37,684 nucleotides of DNA, taken from the NCBI RefSeq assembly GCF_000472865.1, contig NZ_AXAP01000079.1:185-37868 (forward strand), given 5' to 3'. A program made the position numbers and the translations under genes. The DNA comes from Bradyrhizobium elkanii WSM2783 (GTDB lineage Bacteria > Pseudomonadota > Alphaproteobacteria > Rhizobiales > Xanthobacteraceae). Each line of letters starts with the position of its first letter. Position 1 is the stretch's first letter. Shown here piece by piece: positions 14,571 through 24,031 of this stretch. The notes beneath the pieces are model-generated. The model was not told the origin of the DNA. It did not search any database and was given only the letters and a program-made list of their open reading frames with translations.

Positions 14571-17447
14571 ATGTCATTGATCGAGGAAATCGACTTCGGC
14601 ACGCCGCGCTCCAAATCGGAGACCATGGTCACGCTGACCATCGACGGCAAGCCCATTACGGTGCCCGAGGGCACCTCCATCATGCGCGCGGCGATGGAAG
14701 CAGGTCACCAGATCCCGAAGCTGTGCGCAACCGACATGGTCGACGCCTTCGGCTCCTGCCGCTTGTGCCTGGTCGAGATCGAGGGACGCTCGGGCACGCC
14801 GGCGTCCTGCACCACGCCGGTGGCGCCAGGGCTGGTCGTGCATACCCAGAGCGAGCGGCTGAAGAAGCTGCGCAAGGGCGTGATGGAGCTCTACATCTCC
14901 GACCATCCGCTGGACTGCCTGACCTGCGCTGCCAATGGCGATTGCGAATTGCAGGACATGGCAGGCGCAGTCGGCCTGCGCGACGTGCGCTACGGCTATG
15001 AGGGCGACAACCATGTGTTCGCCAAGTCCGCTGGCGCGGTCAATCCGGCCTGGATGCCGAAGGACGAGTCCAATCCCTACTTCACCTACGATCCGTCAAA
15101 ATGCATCGTCTGCTCGCGCTGCGTCCGCGCCTGCGAGGAGGTGCAAGGCACCTTCGCACTGACGATCGCCGGCCGCGGCTTCGACAGCCGTGTCTCGCCG
15201 GGCATGAGCGAAAGCTTCCTCGGCTCCGAATGCGTCTCCTGCGGCGCCTGCGTGCAGGCCTGCCCGACCGCGACGCTGACGGAAAAATCAGTGATCGAGA
15301 TCGGCCAGCCCGAGCATTCCGTGGTGACCACCTGTGCCTATTGCGGCGTCGGCTGCGCCTTCAAGGCCGAGATGCGCGGCGAGGAAGTGGTGCGCATGGT
15401 CCCGTACAAGGACGGCAAGGCCAATCGCGGACACTCCTGCGTCAAGGGACGCTTTGCCTGGGGTTATACCAACCACAAGGAACGCATCCTGAAGCCGATG
15501 ATCCGCGAGCGGATCGCCGATCCCTGGCGCGAAGTGTCGTGGGACGAAGCGTTCTCGTTTGCCGCCGCGAAGTTCAAGGCGATCCAGCAGAAATACGGCC
15601 GCGACGCGGTCGGCGGCATCACGTCGTCCCGCTGCACCAATGAAGAGACCTATCTGGTGCAGAAGCTGATCCGCGGCGGCTTCGGCAACAACAATGTCGA
15701 TACCTGCGCCCGGGTCTGCCACTCGCCGACCGGCTATGGCCTGTCGCAAACCTTCGGCACCTCGGCCGGCACGCAGGACTTCGACTCGGTCGAGGAGACC
15801 GACGTCGTGATCGTGATCGGCGCCAACCCGGCCTCTGCCCACCCCGTGTTCGCCTCGCGCTTAAAGAAGCGGCTGCGGCAAGGGGCAAAACTGATCGTGA
15901 TCGATCCGCGTCGCACCGAGATGGTGGAGTCCCCTCACCTTGAGGCGCTGCATCTGCCGCTGATGCCGGGCACCAATGTCGCTGTCATGACGGCGCTCGC
16001 GCACGTCATCGTGACCGAGGGCCTCGTCAACGAAGCCTTCGTGCGCGAGCGCTGCGACTGGAGCGAATTCGAGGAATGGGCGGCGTTCGTCGCGCAGCCG
16101 AACAACAGCCCGGAAGCCACCGCGATCCTGACCGGAGTCGACCCGAAGGATGTCCGCGAAGCCGCGCGCATCTACGCCACCGGCGGCAACGGTGCGATCT
16201 ATTACGGGCTGGGGGTCACCGAGCACAGCCAGGGCTCGACCACGGTGATCGCGATCGCCAACCTCGCGATGGTGACAGGCAATATCGGCCGCCCCGGCGT
16301 CGGCGTGAACCCGTTGCGCGGCCAGAACAACGTGCAGGGCTCCTGCGACATGGGCTCGTTCCCACACGAACTGCCGGGCTATCGCCACATCTCGACGGAT
16401 GCGGTGCGTGACCAGTTCGAGGCGATGTGGAACGTCAAGCTCAACCCTGAGCCGGGCCTGCGCATCCCCAACATGTTCGACGCCGCGATCGAAGGCACCT
16501 TCATGGGCCTCTACGTGCAGGGCGAGGACATCCTGCAATCCGATCCCAACACCTCCCACGTGGTGGCGGCGCTGTCGGCGATGGAATGCGTGATCGTGCA
16601 CGATCTCTTCCTGAACGAGACCGCGAATTACGCGCACGTGTTCCTGCCGGGCTCGAGTTTCCTGGAGAAGGATGGAACCTTCACCAACGCCGAGCGTCGT
16701 ATCCAGCGCGTGCGCAAGGTGATGACGCCAAAGAACGGCATGGCCGACTGGGAAGTGACGATCCGCCTCGCGAAGGCGATGGGCTTCGAGATGCATTACG
16801 ACCACCCCTCCGAGATCATGGACGAGATCGCGGCGCTGACCCCGACCTTCGCCGGCGTCTCCTACGCCAAGCTCGACGAGCTCGGCTCGGTGCAGTGGCC
16901 CTGCAACGAGAAGGCGCCCGAGGGCACGCCGGTGATGCATATCGGCGGCTTCGTCCGCGGCAAGGGCAAGTTCATCGTCACCGAATATCTCGCAACAGAT
17001 GAGCGCACCGGGCCACGTTTCCCGCTGTTGCTCACGACGGGGCGCATCCTCAGCCAGTACAATGTCGGCGCGCAGACCCGCCGTACAGAGAATGTGGTCT
17101 GGCACAGCGAGGACCGGCTCGAGATCCATCCGCATGATGCCGAGCAGCGCGGCGTGCGCGATGGCGATTGGGTGCGCCTCAAGAGCCGCGCCGGCGAGAC
17201 CACGCTGCGCGCGCTCATCACCGATCGTGTCGCGCCGGGCGTGGTTTACACCACGTTCCATCATCCGGACACGCAGGCCAATGTGATCACGACCGACTAT
17301 TCGGACTGGGCCACGAATTGTCCGGAATACAAGGTCACCGCCGTGCAGGTCTCGCCGTCGAATGGTCCGTCCGACTGGCAGAAGGCCTATGAGGCGCAGG
17401 CGAAGCATTCACGCCGGATCGCGCCGGTCGTGGAAGCCGCGGAGTGA
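14571..17447 (+). CDS. fdsA: NAD-dependent formate dehydrogenase alpha subunit (molybdenum catalytic subunit)
   Basis: FdsA (958 residues) oxidises formate at a bis-molybdopterin guanine dinucleotide centre. The N-terminal quarter is NuoG-like: a [2Fe-2S] ferredoxin part (GSCRLC), the His-ligated cluster motif HPLDCLTCAANGDC, and two ferredoxin clusters (CIVCSRCVRAC and CVSCGACVQAC). A further [4Fe-4S] site, CAYCGVGC with a late C in HSCVKG, opens the FdhF-like part. C379 and C383 lie in DTCARVCHSP; C383-H384 matches the Mo-ligand Cys-His pair of Rhodobacter FdsA (C386-H387), so this is a cysteine, not selenocysteine, enzyme. The start follows fdsB by ten bases, with AGGA upstream. The subunit is cytoplasmic, with no Tat signal. 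Confidence 0.96.
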   Translation: MSLIEEIDFGTPRSKSETMVTLTIDGKPITVPEGTSIMRAAMEAGHQIPKLCATDMVDAFGSCRLCLVEIEGRSGTPASCTTPVAPGLVVHTQSERLKKLRKGVMELYISDHPLDCLTCAANGDCELQDMAGAVGLRDVRYGYEGDNHVFAKSAGAVNPAWMPKDESNPYFTYDPSKCIVCSRCVRACEEVQGTFALTIAGRGFDSRVSPGMSESFLGSECVSCGACVQACPTATLTEKSVIEIGQPEHSVVTTCAYCGVGCAFKAEMRGEEVVRMVPYKDGKANRGHSCVKGRFAWGYTNHKERILKPMIRERIADPWREVSWDEAFSFAAAKFKAIQQKYGRDAVGGITSSRCTNEETYLVQKLIRGGFGNNNVDTCARVCHSPTGYGLSQTFGTSAGTQDFDSVEETDVVIVIGANPASAHPVFASRLKKRLRQGAKLIVIDPRRTEMVESPHLEALHLPLMPGTNVAVMTALAHVIVTEGLVNEAFVRERCDWSEFEEWAAFVAQPNNSPEATAILTGVDPKDVREAARIYATGGNGAIYYGLGVTEHSQGSTTVIAIANLAMVTGNIGRPGVGVNPLRGQNNVQGSCDMGSFPHELPGYRHISTDAVRDQFEAMWNVKLNPEPGLRIPNMFDAAIEGTFMGLYVQGEDILQSDPNTSHVVAALSAMECVIVHDLFLNETANYAHVFLPGSSFLEKDGTFTNAERRIQRVRKVMTPKNGMADWEVTIRLAKAMGFEMHYDHPSEIMDEIAALTPTFAGVSYAKLDELGSVQWPCNEKAPEGTPVMHIGGFVRGKGKFIVTEYLATDERTGPRFPLLLTTGRILSQYNVGAQTRRTENVVWHSEDRLEIHPHDAEQRGVRDGDWVRLKSRAGETTLRALITDRVAPGVVYTTFHHPDTQANVITTDYSDWATNCPEYKVTAVQVSPSNGPSDWQKAYEAQAKHSRRIAPVVEAAE

Positions 17448-17449
17448 GG

Positions 17450-18280
17450 ATGCACGATCCCGTCACCAGCGCGAAGCGGCAGGTCTGGCGCGACGGCAGC
17501 CTCAGCGAAGGCACGCGCCAGATCCCCGAGGAGACGGCGCTGGCGCTGACCTATAATGGCGGCACCTACGCCGTGATGATGGGCACGCCGCAGGACCTGC
17601 GCGATTTTGCCGTGGGCTTCAGCCTCAGCGAAGGCGTTGTTCAATCCGCCGAGGAGATCGAGACGCTCGACGTCATCGAGCTCGACGACGGCATCGAGCT
17701 GCGGATGTGGCTGGCGCCCGAAAAGGCCGCGCTGATCAATGAGCGGCGGCGGCATATCGCGGGCCCGACCGGCTGCGGCCTCTGCGGCATCGACTCGATC
17801 GCCGAAGCGGTTCGTCCGGCGGCAATCGTGCCGAAGGGCCGCAGTTTCTCGCCGCGCGAGATCATGGCCGCGATGGCCGCGATCGCCCCGCTGCAGGCGA
17901 TCAACCTCAGGACACGCGCAGTGCATGCCGCGGCGTTCTGGACGCCGGCGCGCGGCATTGTCGCGCTGCGCGAGGATGTCGGCCGTCACAATGCGCTCGA
18001 CAAGCTTGCCGGTGCGCTGGCGCAGGCCAAAGTACCTACCAGCGACGGCATGGTGCTGTTGACGAGCCGCGTCTCGGTCGAGATGGTGCAGAAGACGGCA
18101 ACCATCGGCGCGCCGCTGATGGTCGCGGTGTCCGCGCCGACAGCGCTTGCTGTGCGCATGGCCGACGCCGCCGGCATCACGCTCGCGGCGATCGCACGCG
18201 CCGACGGGTTCGAAGTGTTCACACATGCGGAGCGGATCGTTCCCCACGCCGATAGCAGGAAAGCCATCCATGTCGCCTGA
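17450..18280 (+). CDS. fdhD: formate dehydrogenase accessory sulfurtransferase FdhD/FdsC
   Basis: The protein has the FdhD family core. In E. coli, FdhD passes sulfur from IscS to the molybdenum cofactor before insertion; in the fds system the equivalent FdsC also binds bis-MGD. The mobile cysteine loop is seen as GCGLCG at about residue 105, and GRHNALDKL is conserved. At 276 residues it is of normal length. I prefer ATG 17450, with GGAG before it; a GTG at 17444 would overlap the fdsA stop. Its position between fdsA and fdsD is the usual fdsGBACD order. Confidence 0.93.
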   Translation: MHDPVTSAKRQVWRDGSLSEGTRQIPEETALALTYNGGTYAVMMGTPQDLRDFAVGFSLSEGVVQSAEEIETLDVIELDDGIELRMWLAPEKAALINERRRHIAGPTGCGLCGIDSIAEAVRPAAIVPKGRSFSPREIMAAMAAIAPLQAINLRTRAVHAAAFWTPARGIVALREDVGRHNALDKLAGALAQAKVPTSDGMVLLTSRVSVEMVQKTATIGAPLMVAVSAPTALAVRMADAAGITLAAIARADGFEVFTHAERIVPHADSRKAIHVA

Positions 18281-18482
18281 CCGACTAATTTACATGGCCA
18301 ACCAGATCGGCAAGTTCTTCCAGAACCAGGGGCATGAGCGCGCGGTGCCGGGCATTGCCGAGCATATCAAGAAGTTCTGGGACCCGCGGATGCGGAAGGC
18401 GATCTTCGCCCATCTCGACGCCGGCGGCGCTGGGCTTGATCCGTACGTCCACGAGGCGCTCAAGAAGTTGAAGAAGGCGTAG
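18270..18482 (+). CDS. fdsD: NAD-dependent formate dehydrogenase delta subunit
   Basis: This 70-residue protein matches FdsD, the small subunit stabilising the FdsABG complex. It opens MSPDRLIYMANQIGKFF and ends in a basic helix (ALKKLKKA). The start is ATG 18270, overlapping the end of fdhD by 11 bases in another frame, with AGGAAAG about eight bases upstream. A longer open frame exists upstream but is the shadow of fdhD. It closes the operon and is followed 10 bp later by a long palindrome. Confidence 0.92.
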   Translation: MSPDRLIYMANQIGKFFQNQGHERAVPGIAEHIKKFWDPRMRKAIFAHLDAGGAGLDPYVHEALKKLKKA

Positions 18483-18492
18483 GCCGCGCAGT

Positions 18493-18587
18493 CGTAGGGT
18501 GGGCAAAGGCGCGCCAGCGCCGTGCCCACCATCTCTCCACGAGTGCAACACTGAATGGTGGGCACGCGTCGCTTTGCCCACGCTACG
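18493..18587. repeat. palindromic intergenic repeat, copy 2
   Basis: CGTAGGGTGGGCAAAG (18493-18508) pairs with 18572-18587 at 15 of 16 positions, and an inner CGTGCCCACCAT pairs with ATGGTGGGCACG. Its right arm is nearly identical to that of copy 1 at 7397-7475 in the same orientation; the left arm carries a few extra bases. It lies between the convergent fdsD and glnE ends and may terminate transcription from both sides. Confidence 0.85.
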
Positions 18588-18592
18588 GCGCT

Positions 18593-18714
18593 GTCGTCCC
18601 GGCGAACGCCGGGACCCATAACCACAGGATCGCGTTGTGGCGCGCGCAAGCGGTTGCGGCGGAGCACATTGCAAACGCCTGTGGTTATGGGTCCCGGGTC
18701 AAGCCCGGGACGAC
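18593..18714. repeat. compound inverted repeat of the GTCGTCCCGG type
   Basis: The left arm (18593-18628) runs from GTCGTCCCGG to CCCATAACCACAGG and the right arm (18678-18714) is its near-complement. Each arm also contains its own small hairpin (CCCGGCGAACGCCGGG and CCCGGGTCAAGCCCGGG). The 49-base centre shows nothing. Such mosaic elements are common between genes in Bradyrhizobium. Together with the repeat before it, this fills the whole fdsD-glnE gap. Confidence 0.8.
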
Positions 18715-18742
18715 ACCGAATTTGTAGCGATCGGCGCCGCGC

Positions 18743-21703
18743 CTAACGTCCGCCGACGATCGCGTTGAACACGCGGCGGACTTCGCTCTGCGTCTCGCGC
18801 ACGCCGGCTTCGAGGGCGGAGAAATCCGGCGTGTCGCCTGCGCGCGCCATCACGCGTAGCAGATCGTCACCGGCAGTTTCGGGATTGAATTTGCCAATCA
18901 CGCAAAGGCGCAGGATCTGCGTGAGGTCGTGATAGAGCCGCGCGGCCGAGCGCAGCACTTCGGCTTCCGACTGGCCGAGCACGCCGAGCTTTGCGGCGTT
19001 GTCGAGCACCTGCAATGTGGAGACGCTGAGAATGTCCGGCTTCTCGGCGGCGTGCACGAGTTGCAGATATTGCGCGATGAAATCGATGTCGATGAGGCCG
19101 CCGGCGGCGAGCTTCAGGTCCCAGATGTCGTCCTCGCCCTTCTCGAGCGCGATCGCGCGCCGCATCTCGACGACGTCGTTGGCGGTTTTGCCCGCATCGC
19201 GCTTGCGCGTCAGCACGCGGCGGATGATGTCTTCGATCTTCTCGCGGAACGCCGGCGATGACGAGATCACGCGCGCCCGCGTCAGCGCCATGTGCTCCCA
19301 GGTCCAGGCCTCGCGCTCCTGATATTCGGCGAAGGAATCGAGCCGTGATGCCAGTGGACCGGCGCGGCCCGATGGGCGTAGCCGCATGTCGACCTCGTAG
19401 AGCACGCCGTAATTGGTTCGTGTCGTGAAGGCGGAGATCAGGCGCTGGGTGAGGCGGGCAAAATACTGCGCGCCGTGCAGCGCGCGGTCGCCGTCGGAGT
19501 CCGGGTGTTCGTGGTCGTAGTCGTAGAGCAGGATCAGGTCGAGGTCGGAGGACGCCGTCATCTCGCGGCTGCCGAGCCGGCCCATGGCGACAATCGCGGT
19601 CTCCTGGTCGTTGATGCGGCCGTATTGCGTGGCGAACTGGTCGGTGACAAGGCCATGCACGGTGTGCACGATCCCTTCCGCGACGTCGGCGAAGGCGACG
19701 CTCGCCTGCTGCGCCGACACCGTGCCGGAGAGGATCCGCGTGCCGATCAGGAACAGGCTTTCCTGGCCGAACAGCCGCAGGCGATCGAGGAAGTCTTCGT
19801 AGGAGCCGGCGTCCTTGAGCGTGATCGCGAGCCGCTCCGACAATTCGCGCTGGTCCGGCATCGCGCCGAAGAAGCGCGGATCGATCAGCCCGTCCATGAT
19901 CTGCGGCTGCCGCGCCAGCATGTCGCCGAGCCGCGGCGCGGCGCCGAGGATCAGCGCCACCAGCGCGACCAGATCGCGGTTCTGGCTCAGCAGCGTGATC
20001 AGCCGCCCGCCCCGCTGCAGCGCCCCGAGGAAACGATCGAACGCCACAACCGCAGCGTCCGGCTCCTCGGCATGCGCAAGGCCGTCGATCAGGCCCGGAA
20101 TGAACTCGAGGAAAGCATTGCGCGTCGCCTCCACGCGCAGCGCGCGATAGTCGCCTTCGATCCATTGCTGCACGGTCTTTGCGACCGCGACCGGCTTCTC
20201 GAAGCCGAGACTCACGAGATGCTCGAGCAGCCGCTGGTCTTCGGGGCCGGCGCCGTAGTTCAACTTCGGCAACTTTGCCGTGCCGGTCGGCTCGTCGCCC
20301 TCGAACAGCTTGGCGTAATGGCCCTGCACAATGTTGAGATGCGCGAGCAATTCCATCGCAAAGGTGGCCCTGCTCGTATAGCCGAGGAAATGAGCAAAGC
20401 GCTCGATCGCCGCGGGATCTTCCGGCAGCGTGTGCGTCTGCTCGTCGGCGATCATCTGCAGACGATGCTCGACGCGGCGCAGGAACTGATAGGCCGCGGT
20501 GAGCTCGTCACGCGCCTCAAAGGTGATCCAGTTGCTGGAGGCCAGCATCGCGAGCGCCTCGAGCGTCGGCCGCACCCGTAATTCCGGATGCCGCCCGCCC
20601 GCGATCAACTGCTGGGTCTGGGCGAAGAACTCGATCTCGCGGATGCCGCCGCGGCCGACCTTGACGTTGTGGCCCTCGACCGAGATCTCGCTCTGGCCGC
20701 GGTAGGTCTGCATCTGCCGCTTCATGTCGTGGACATCGGCAAGCGCGGCGAAGTCCAGATGCTTGCGCCAGACGAAGGGGGCGATTTCCGCAAGCAGCAC
20801 CTCGCCCGCCCTGCTGTCGCCGGCGCAGGGGCGCGCCTTGATCATCGCGGCGCGTTCCCAGGTCCGCCCTTCCCGCGCGTAATAGTTCAGCGCCGAATCG
20901 GTCGAGATCGCGACCTGCGTCGACGCCGGATCGGGCCTCAGCCGCAGGTCGACGCGGAACACATAGCCGTCGCCGGAGCGCTGCTGCAGCATGCGCGCCA
21001 TCGACTGGGTGACGCGGACGAAGAACGGCTGCGGTTCGATATCCTCGGCCAGCGAGGTCGCAGCCGGATCGTAGAAGACGATGAGATCGATATCGCTGGA
21101 ATAGTTCAGCTCGCCCGCGCCCATCTTGCCCATCGCGAGCACGATCAGCCCGCTGCCCTCTTCGGGACGGTCGGGGTCGGGCGCATGGAGGCGGCCGCGC
21201 GCCATCTCCTGGCGCAGCAGGTAGCGCAGCGCCGACTGCACGGACGCGACCGCAAGGTCGGTCAGCGCGGCGGTGACCCGTGTGACCGGCCACACGCCGC
21301 CAATGTCGCAAAGCGCGATCAGGAGCGCCGCCTCCGCCTTCATGCGGCGGAGCAGTTGCATCACTTCGGCCTCGCCTGAGGCGGCGAACACGTCGTGCGA
21401 CGTCTTGTCGATCAGGTCGGCCAGATGCGGCTCCGGGTCGCAGGAGAGCAACCGGATCAGCCGCGCCGGATCGGCGCGCACGAGCTCGAACAGGAACGGC
21501 GAGCATTCCGCAATGCCGAGCAGGATGCGCTTGGCGAAGGGATAGCCGAGCAGTTCATCGAGCGCGGCCGATTGCGCCGGCTCGAGTTCGGCGAGCCAGT
21601 CTGTCAGGCGCTGTTCGGCTTGGATGGGCGCGGACACATACGGTCCGTCCGCGAACCGCGCGGCCAGACGATGTCCCGCGGAGCCCGGCGCGGAAGCGTT
21701 CAT
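18743..21703 (-). CDS. glnE: bifunctional glutamine synthetase adenylyltransferase/deadenylylase
   Basis: GlnE (986 residues) adenylylates and deadenylylates glutamine synthetase in response to PII and glutamine, setting nitrogen assimilation. Both nucleotidyltransferase halves are intact: the N-terminal one has GELNYSSDIDLIVFYD (D204, D206) and the C-terminal one has SSDLDLILLYDYD (D720, D722). The length matches the family. The ATG at 21703 overlaps the stop of the upstream sensor kinase as ATGA, so its translation is probably coupled to that gene. Two repeats lie downstream. Confidence 0.97.
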   Translation of the reverse strand: MNASAPGSAGHRLAARFADGPYVSAPIQAEQRLTDWLAELEPAQSAALDELLGYPFAKRILLGIAECSPFLFELVRADPARLIRLLSCDPEPHLADLIDKTSHDVFAASGEAEVMQLLRRMKAEAALLIALCDIGGVWPVTRVTAALTDLAVASVQSALRYLLRQEMARGRLHAPDPDRPEEGSGLIVLAMGKMGAGELNYSSDIDLIVFYDPAATSLAEDIEPQPFFVRVTQSMARMLQQRSGDGYVFRVDLRLRPDPASTQVAISTDSALNYYAREGRTWERAAMIKARPCAGDSRAGEVLLAEIAPFVWRKHLDFAALADVHDMKRQMQTYRGQSEISVEGHNVKVGRGGIREIEFFAQTQQLIAGGRHPELRVRPTLEALAMLASSNWITFEARDELTAAYQFLRRVEHRLQMIADEQTHTLPEDPAAIERFAHFLGYTSRATFAMELLAHLNIVQGHYAKLFEGDEPTGTAKLPKLNYGAGPEDQRLLEHLVSLGFEKPVAVAKTVQQWIEGDYRALRVEATRNAFLEFIPGLIDGLAHAEEPDAAVVAFDRFLGALQRGGRLITLLSQNRDLVALVALILGAAPRLGDMLARQPQIMDGLIDPRFFGAMPDQRELSERLAITLKDAGSYEDFLDRLRLFGQESLFLIGTRILSGTVSAQQASVAFADVAEGIVHTVHGLVTDQFATQYGRINDQETAIVAMGRLGSREMTASSDLDLILLYDYDHEHPDSDGDRALHGAQYFARLTQRLISAFTTRTNYGVLYEVDMRLRPSGRAGPLASRLDSFAEYQEREAWTWEHMALTRARVISSSPAFREKIEDIIRRVLTRKRDAGKTANDVVEMRRAIALEKGEDDIWDLKLAAGGLIDIDFIAQYLQLVHAAEKPDILSVSTLQVLDNAAKLGVLGQSEAEVLRSAARLYHDLTQILRLCVIGKFNPETAGDDLLRVMARAGDTPDFSALEAGVRETQSEVRRVFNAIVGGR

Positions 21704-23160
21704 GCCGCCTTCTGTGGCACATCCTGCGTTTGGGCCGCAAGCCTGTCAGCCGCGCCGGCACGCGCCGGCAGCACCAGCGTCGCAACCAGCCCGGGATGGG
21801 CGTCGCCGAGCCTGAGCTCGCCGCCGTGCAGTGTCGCGACCGCCGCGGCGAGGCTGAGCCCAAGCCCGGAACCCGGCAGCGTGCGGCTCGCCTCGAGCCG
21901 GACGAATCGTTCCACCGCGTGCTTGCGATCGGCCTCGGGAATGCCCGGACCATGATCGGTGACGCTGAGCAGCACGGAGTCGGACTCGCGCCGCGCCTCG
22001 ATCAGGATCTCCTTGGCTGCGGCGGCCGCCTCCGGGTCGATCGGCTGCACCACCGGCTTGCCATATTTGATCGCGTTCTCGACGAGGTTGGCGAGCGCCT
22101 GGCTGATCAATTCACGGTTGCCGTGCATCGCGCTGGGCGCGGTCTTCACATGCAGGCTCATGCCGTCGTCCTCGGCGAGCGGCTCGTAGAGCTCATGGAT
22201 GCCGGCGGCAACGTCGGCCGCGTCGAAATCATCCATGTTGCCGCGCGCCTGACCGGACTCAGCCCGCGCGATCATCAAGAGTGCATTGAAGGTACGGATC
22301 AGGCCATCGGATTCCTCGATGGTGCGCTCCAGCGCCGCCCGGTAATCGGCCTCGCTCCTGGCGCGCGCCAATGCCTCCTCGGCGCGGTTGCGAAGGCGCG
22401 TCAGCGGGGTCTTGAGGTCGTGGGCGATGTTGTCGGAGACCTCCTTCAGCCCCGTCATCAGCGCCTCGATGCGCTCCAGCATGGCGTTGAGGTTCTCGGC
22501 GAGACGATCGAGCTCGTCGCCGCTGCGGCCGACCGGCAGGCGGTCGGATAGATCGCCGGCCATGATGCGCTGGGCGGTGCCGGTCATGGCATCGATCCGC
22601 TGCAACACCCGCCGCGCGACGAAGATGCCGCCGCCAATGCCGAGCACGACCACGACCAGGATCGACCATTGCGCGGCTTTGGCAACGATGCCGAACAGCC
22701 GCCGCCGCTCCTCGAGGTCGCGCCCGATCAAGAGCCGGAAGCCATTGGTCATCTCGGTGACCCGCACCAGCGCGCGGTGATCGGTGTTGTCATTGTCGTC
22801 GAGCCGCCGATAGGCCGTCTCGGTCCAACCCTGCATTCCCATCACCCCCGGCGCCAGCGAGCCGACATTGCCGGCGATCGCCTGCCCGTTCGGTGCGGTC
22901 ACGAGGTAGAGGTTGGCGCCCGGCCGCAGCGCCCGGTTGCCGATGGTGAACACAAGGCCGCGCAGGCCACGCCGGTTGTAGATCTCGGTGACTTCGCCGA
23001 CCTCGGCATTGACCGTGGAGGTGATCTGCTCGGTGATCAGGCGGCGCGTATTCCAGGCGAAATAGCCGAGCAGCGACGCTGCGAACAGCGCAAACAAAAA
23101 CAGATAGACCAGCGTCAGCCGGAACGCCGTGGTGCGGATCAGTTTACCGAATGCCGTCAC
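21700..23160 (-). CDS. sensor histidine kinase (EnvZ/QseC type)
   Basis: This 486-residue inner-membrane kinase has membrane segments at about 12-35 and 164-182 around a periplasmic domain of about 125 residues, a HAMP linker (about 183-235), and a dimerisation domain with His247 in SDNIAHDLKTPL. The ATPase domain has NLVENAIKYG, DHGPGIP and GSGLGLSL. The start is GTG 23160. It lies 84 bp after its response regulator and overlaps glnE. Proximity to an HtrA protease suggests an envelope-stress or substrate-sensing role, as for Cpx-type systems, but the signal is not visible in the sequence. Confidence 0.93.
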   Translation of the reverse strand: MTAFGKLIRTTAFRLTLVYLFLFALFAASLLGYFAWNTRRLITEQITSTVNAEVGEVTEIYNRRGLRGLVFTIGNRALRPGANLYLVTAPNGQAIAGNVGSLAPGVMGMQGWTETAYRRLDDNDNTDHRALVRVTEMTNGFRLLIGRDLEERRRLFGIVAKAAQWSILVVVVLGIGGGIFVARRVLQRIDAMTGTAQRIMAGDLSDRLPVGRSGDELDRLAENLNAMLERIEALMTGLKEVSDNIAHDLKTPLTRLRNRAEEALARARSEADYRAALERTIEESDGLIRTFNALLMIARAESGQARGNMDDFDAADVAAGIHELYEPLAEDDGMSLHVKTAPSAMHGNRELISQALANLVENAIKYGKPVVQPIDPEAAAAAKEILIEARRESDSVLLSVTDHGPGIPEADRKHAVERFVRLEASRTLPGSGLGLSLAAAVATLHGGELRLGDAHPGLVATLVLPARAGAADRLAAQTQDVPQKAA

Positions 23161-23244
23161 GGATGATGCTACCCAAGATGTTGCTGTTGCGCGTTGCTAT
23201 CCGATGCTCCCATGCACCGATGCAGCTACGTCTTTCGGACTCAG

Positions 23245-23958
23245 CTACCGTATCCCGTCGCGGATCATGTACCCTGCCCCGCGGATCGTGTGCAGCAAGG
23301 GCCGCTCGAAGCCCTTGTCGATCTTGGAGCGCAGGCGCGAGATGTGCACGTCGATGACGTTGGTCTGCGGATCGAAGTGATAGTCCCAGACATTCTCGAG
23401 CAGCATGGTGCGCGTCACCACCTGCCCTGCATGCTTCATCAGATATTCGAGCAGGCGGAATTCGCGCGGCTGCAGCGTCAGCTCGTCCTTGCCGCGGGCG
23501 ACGCGGTGCGACAGGCGGTCGAGCTCGAGATCGCCGACCCGATAGACCGTCTCCTCCGCCGGGCCGACATTGCGGCGCGACAGAACTTCGACGCGCGCCA
23601 GCAGTTCGGCGAATGAATAGGGTTTCGGCAGGTAGTCGTCGCCGCCGGCGCGCAGGCCCTTGATGCGGTCGTCGACCTGACCGAGCGCGGAGAGGATCAA
23701 CACCGGCGTGCGGTTCCCCTTTTCGCGCAGTGTTCCGATCAGGGACAGGCCGTCCCGCTTCGGCAGCATGCGGTCGACGACGAGGACGTCATAGTCGCCG
23801 CTCTCGGCCATCGACAGACCTTCCTCGCCGTCGTCGGCGAGGTCGGCGATATAGCCGACTTCGCGGAACGCCTTGACGAGATAGTCGGCGGATTCGCGAT
23901 CGTCTTCGATGATCAGGAGGCGCATCTGGGGTGCGGCTAAAGGTGCGGTGGCGGTCAC
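23245..23958 (-). CDS. OmpR-family response regulator
   Basis: This 237-residue regulator has a receiver domain with acidic pocket IIEDD, phospho-acceptor D62 (LVVDRMLP) and K112 (LPKPYS), then an OmpR-type winged helix ending in HTIRGAGYMI. GTG 23958 is preferred because AGAGGAAA lies about nine bases upstream; the internal ATG at 23925 lacks a ribosome site. It is followed by its likely partner kinase and preceded by htrA across a 291-bp hairpin-rich gap. Confidence 0.94.
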   Translation of the reverse strand: MTATAPLAAPQMRLLIIEDDRESADYLVKAFREVGYIADLADDGEEGLSMAESGDYDVLVVDRMLPKRDGLSLIGTLREKGNRTPVLILSALGQVDDRIKGLRAGGDDYLPKPYSFAELLARVEVLSRRNVGPAEETVYRVGDLELDRLSHRVARGKDELTLQPREFRLLEYLMKHAGQVVTRTMLLENVWDYHFDPQTNVIDVHISRLRSKIDKGFERPLLHTIRGAGYMIRDGIR

Positions 23959-24031
23959 GGGATTGGTTTCCTCTCAGCATGGCGCGGCCGCCCTGCACAT
24001 GCAAGACGGCCGCGCGCGTTCGCGTTGATTT

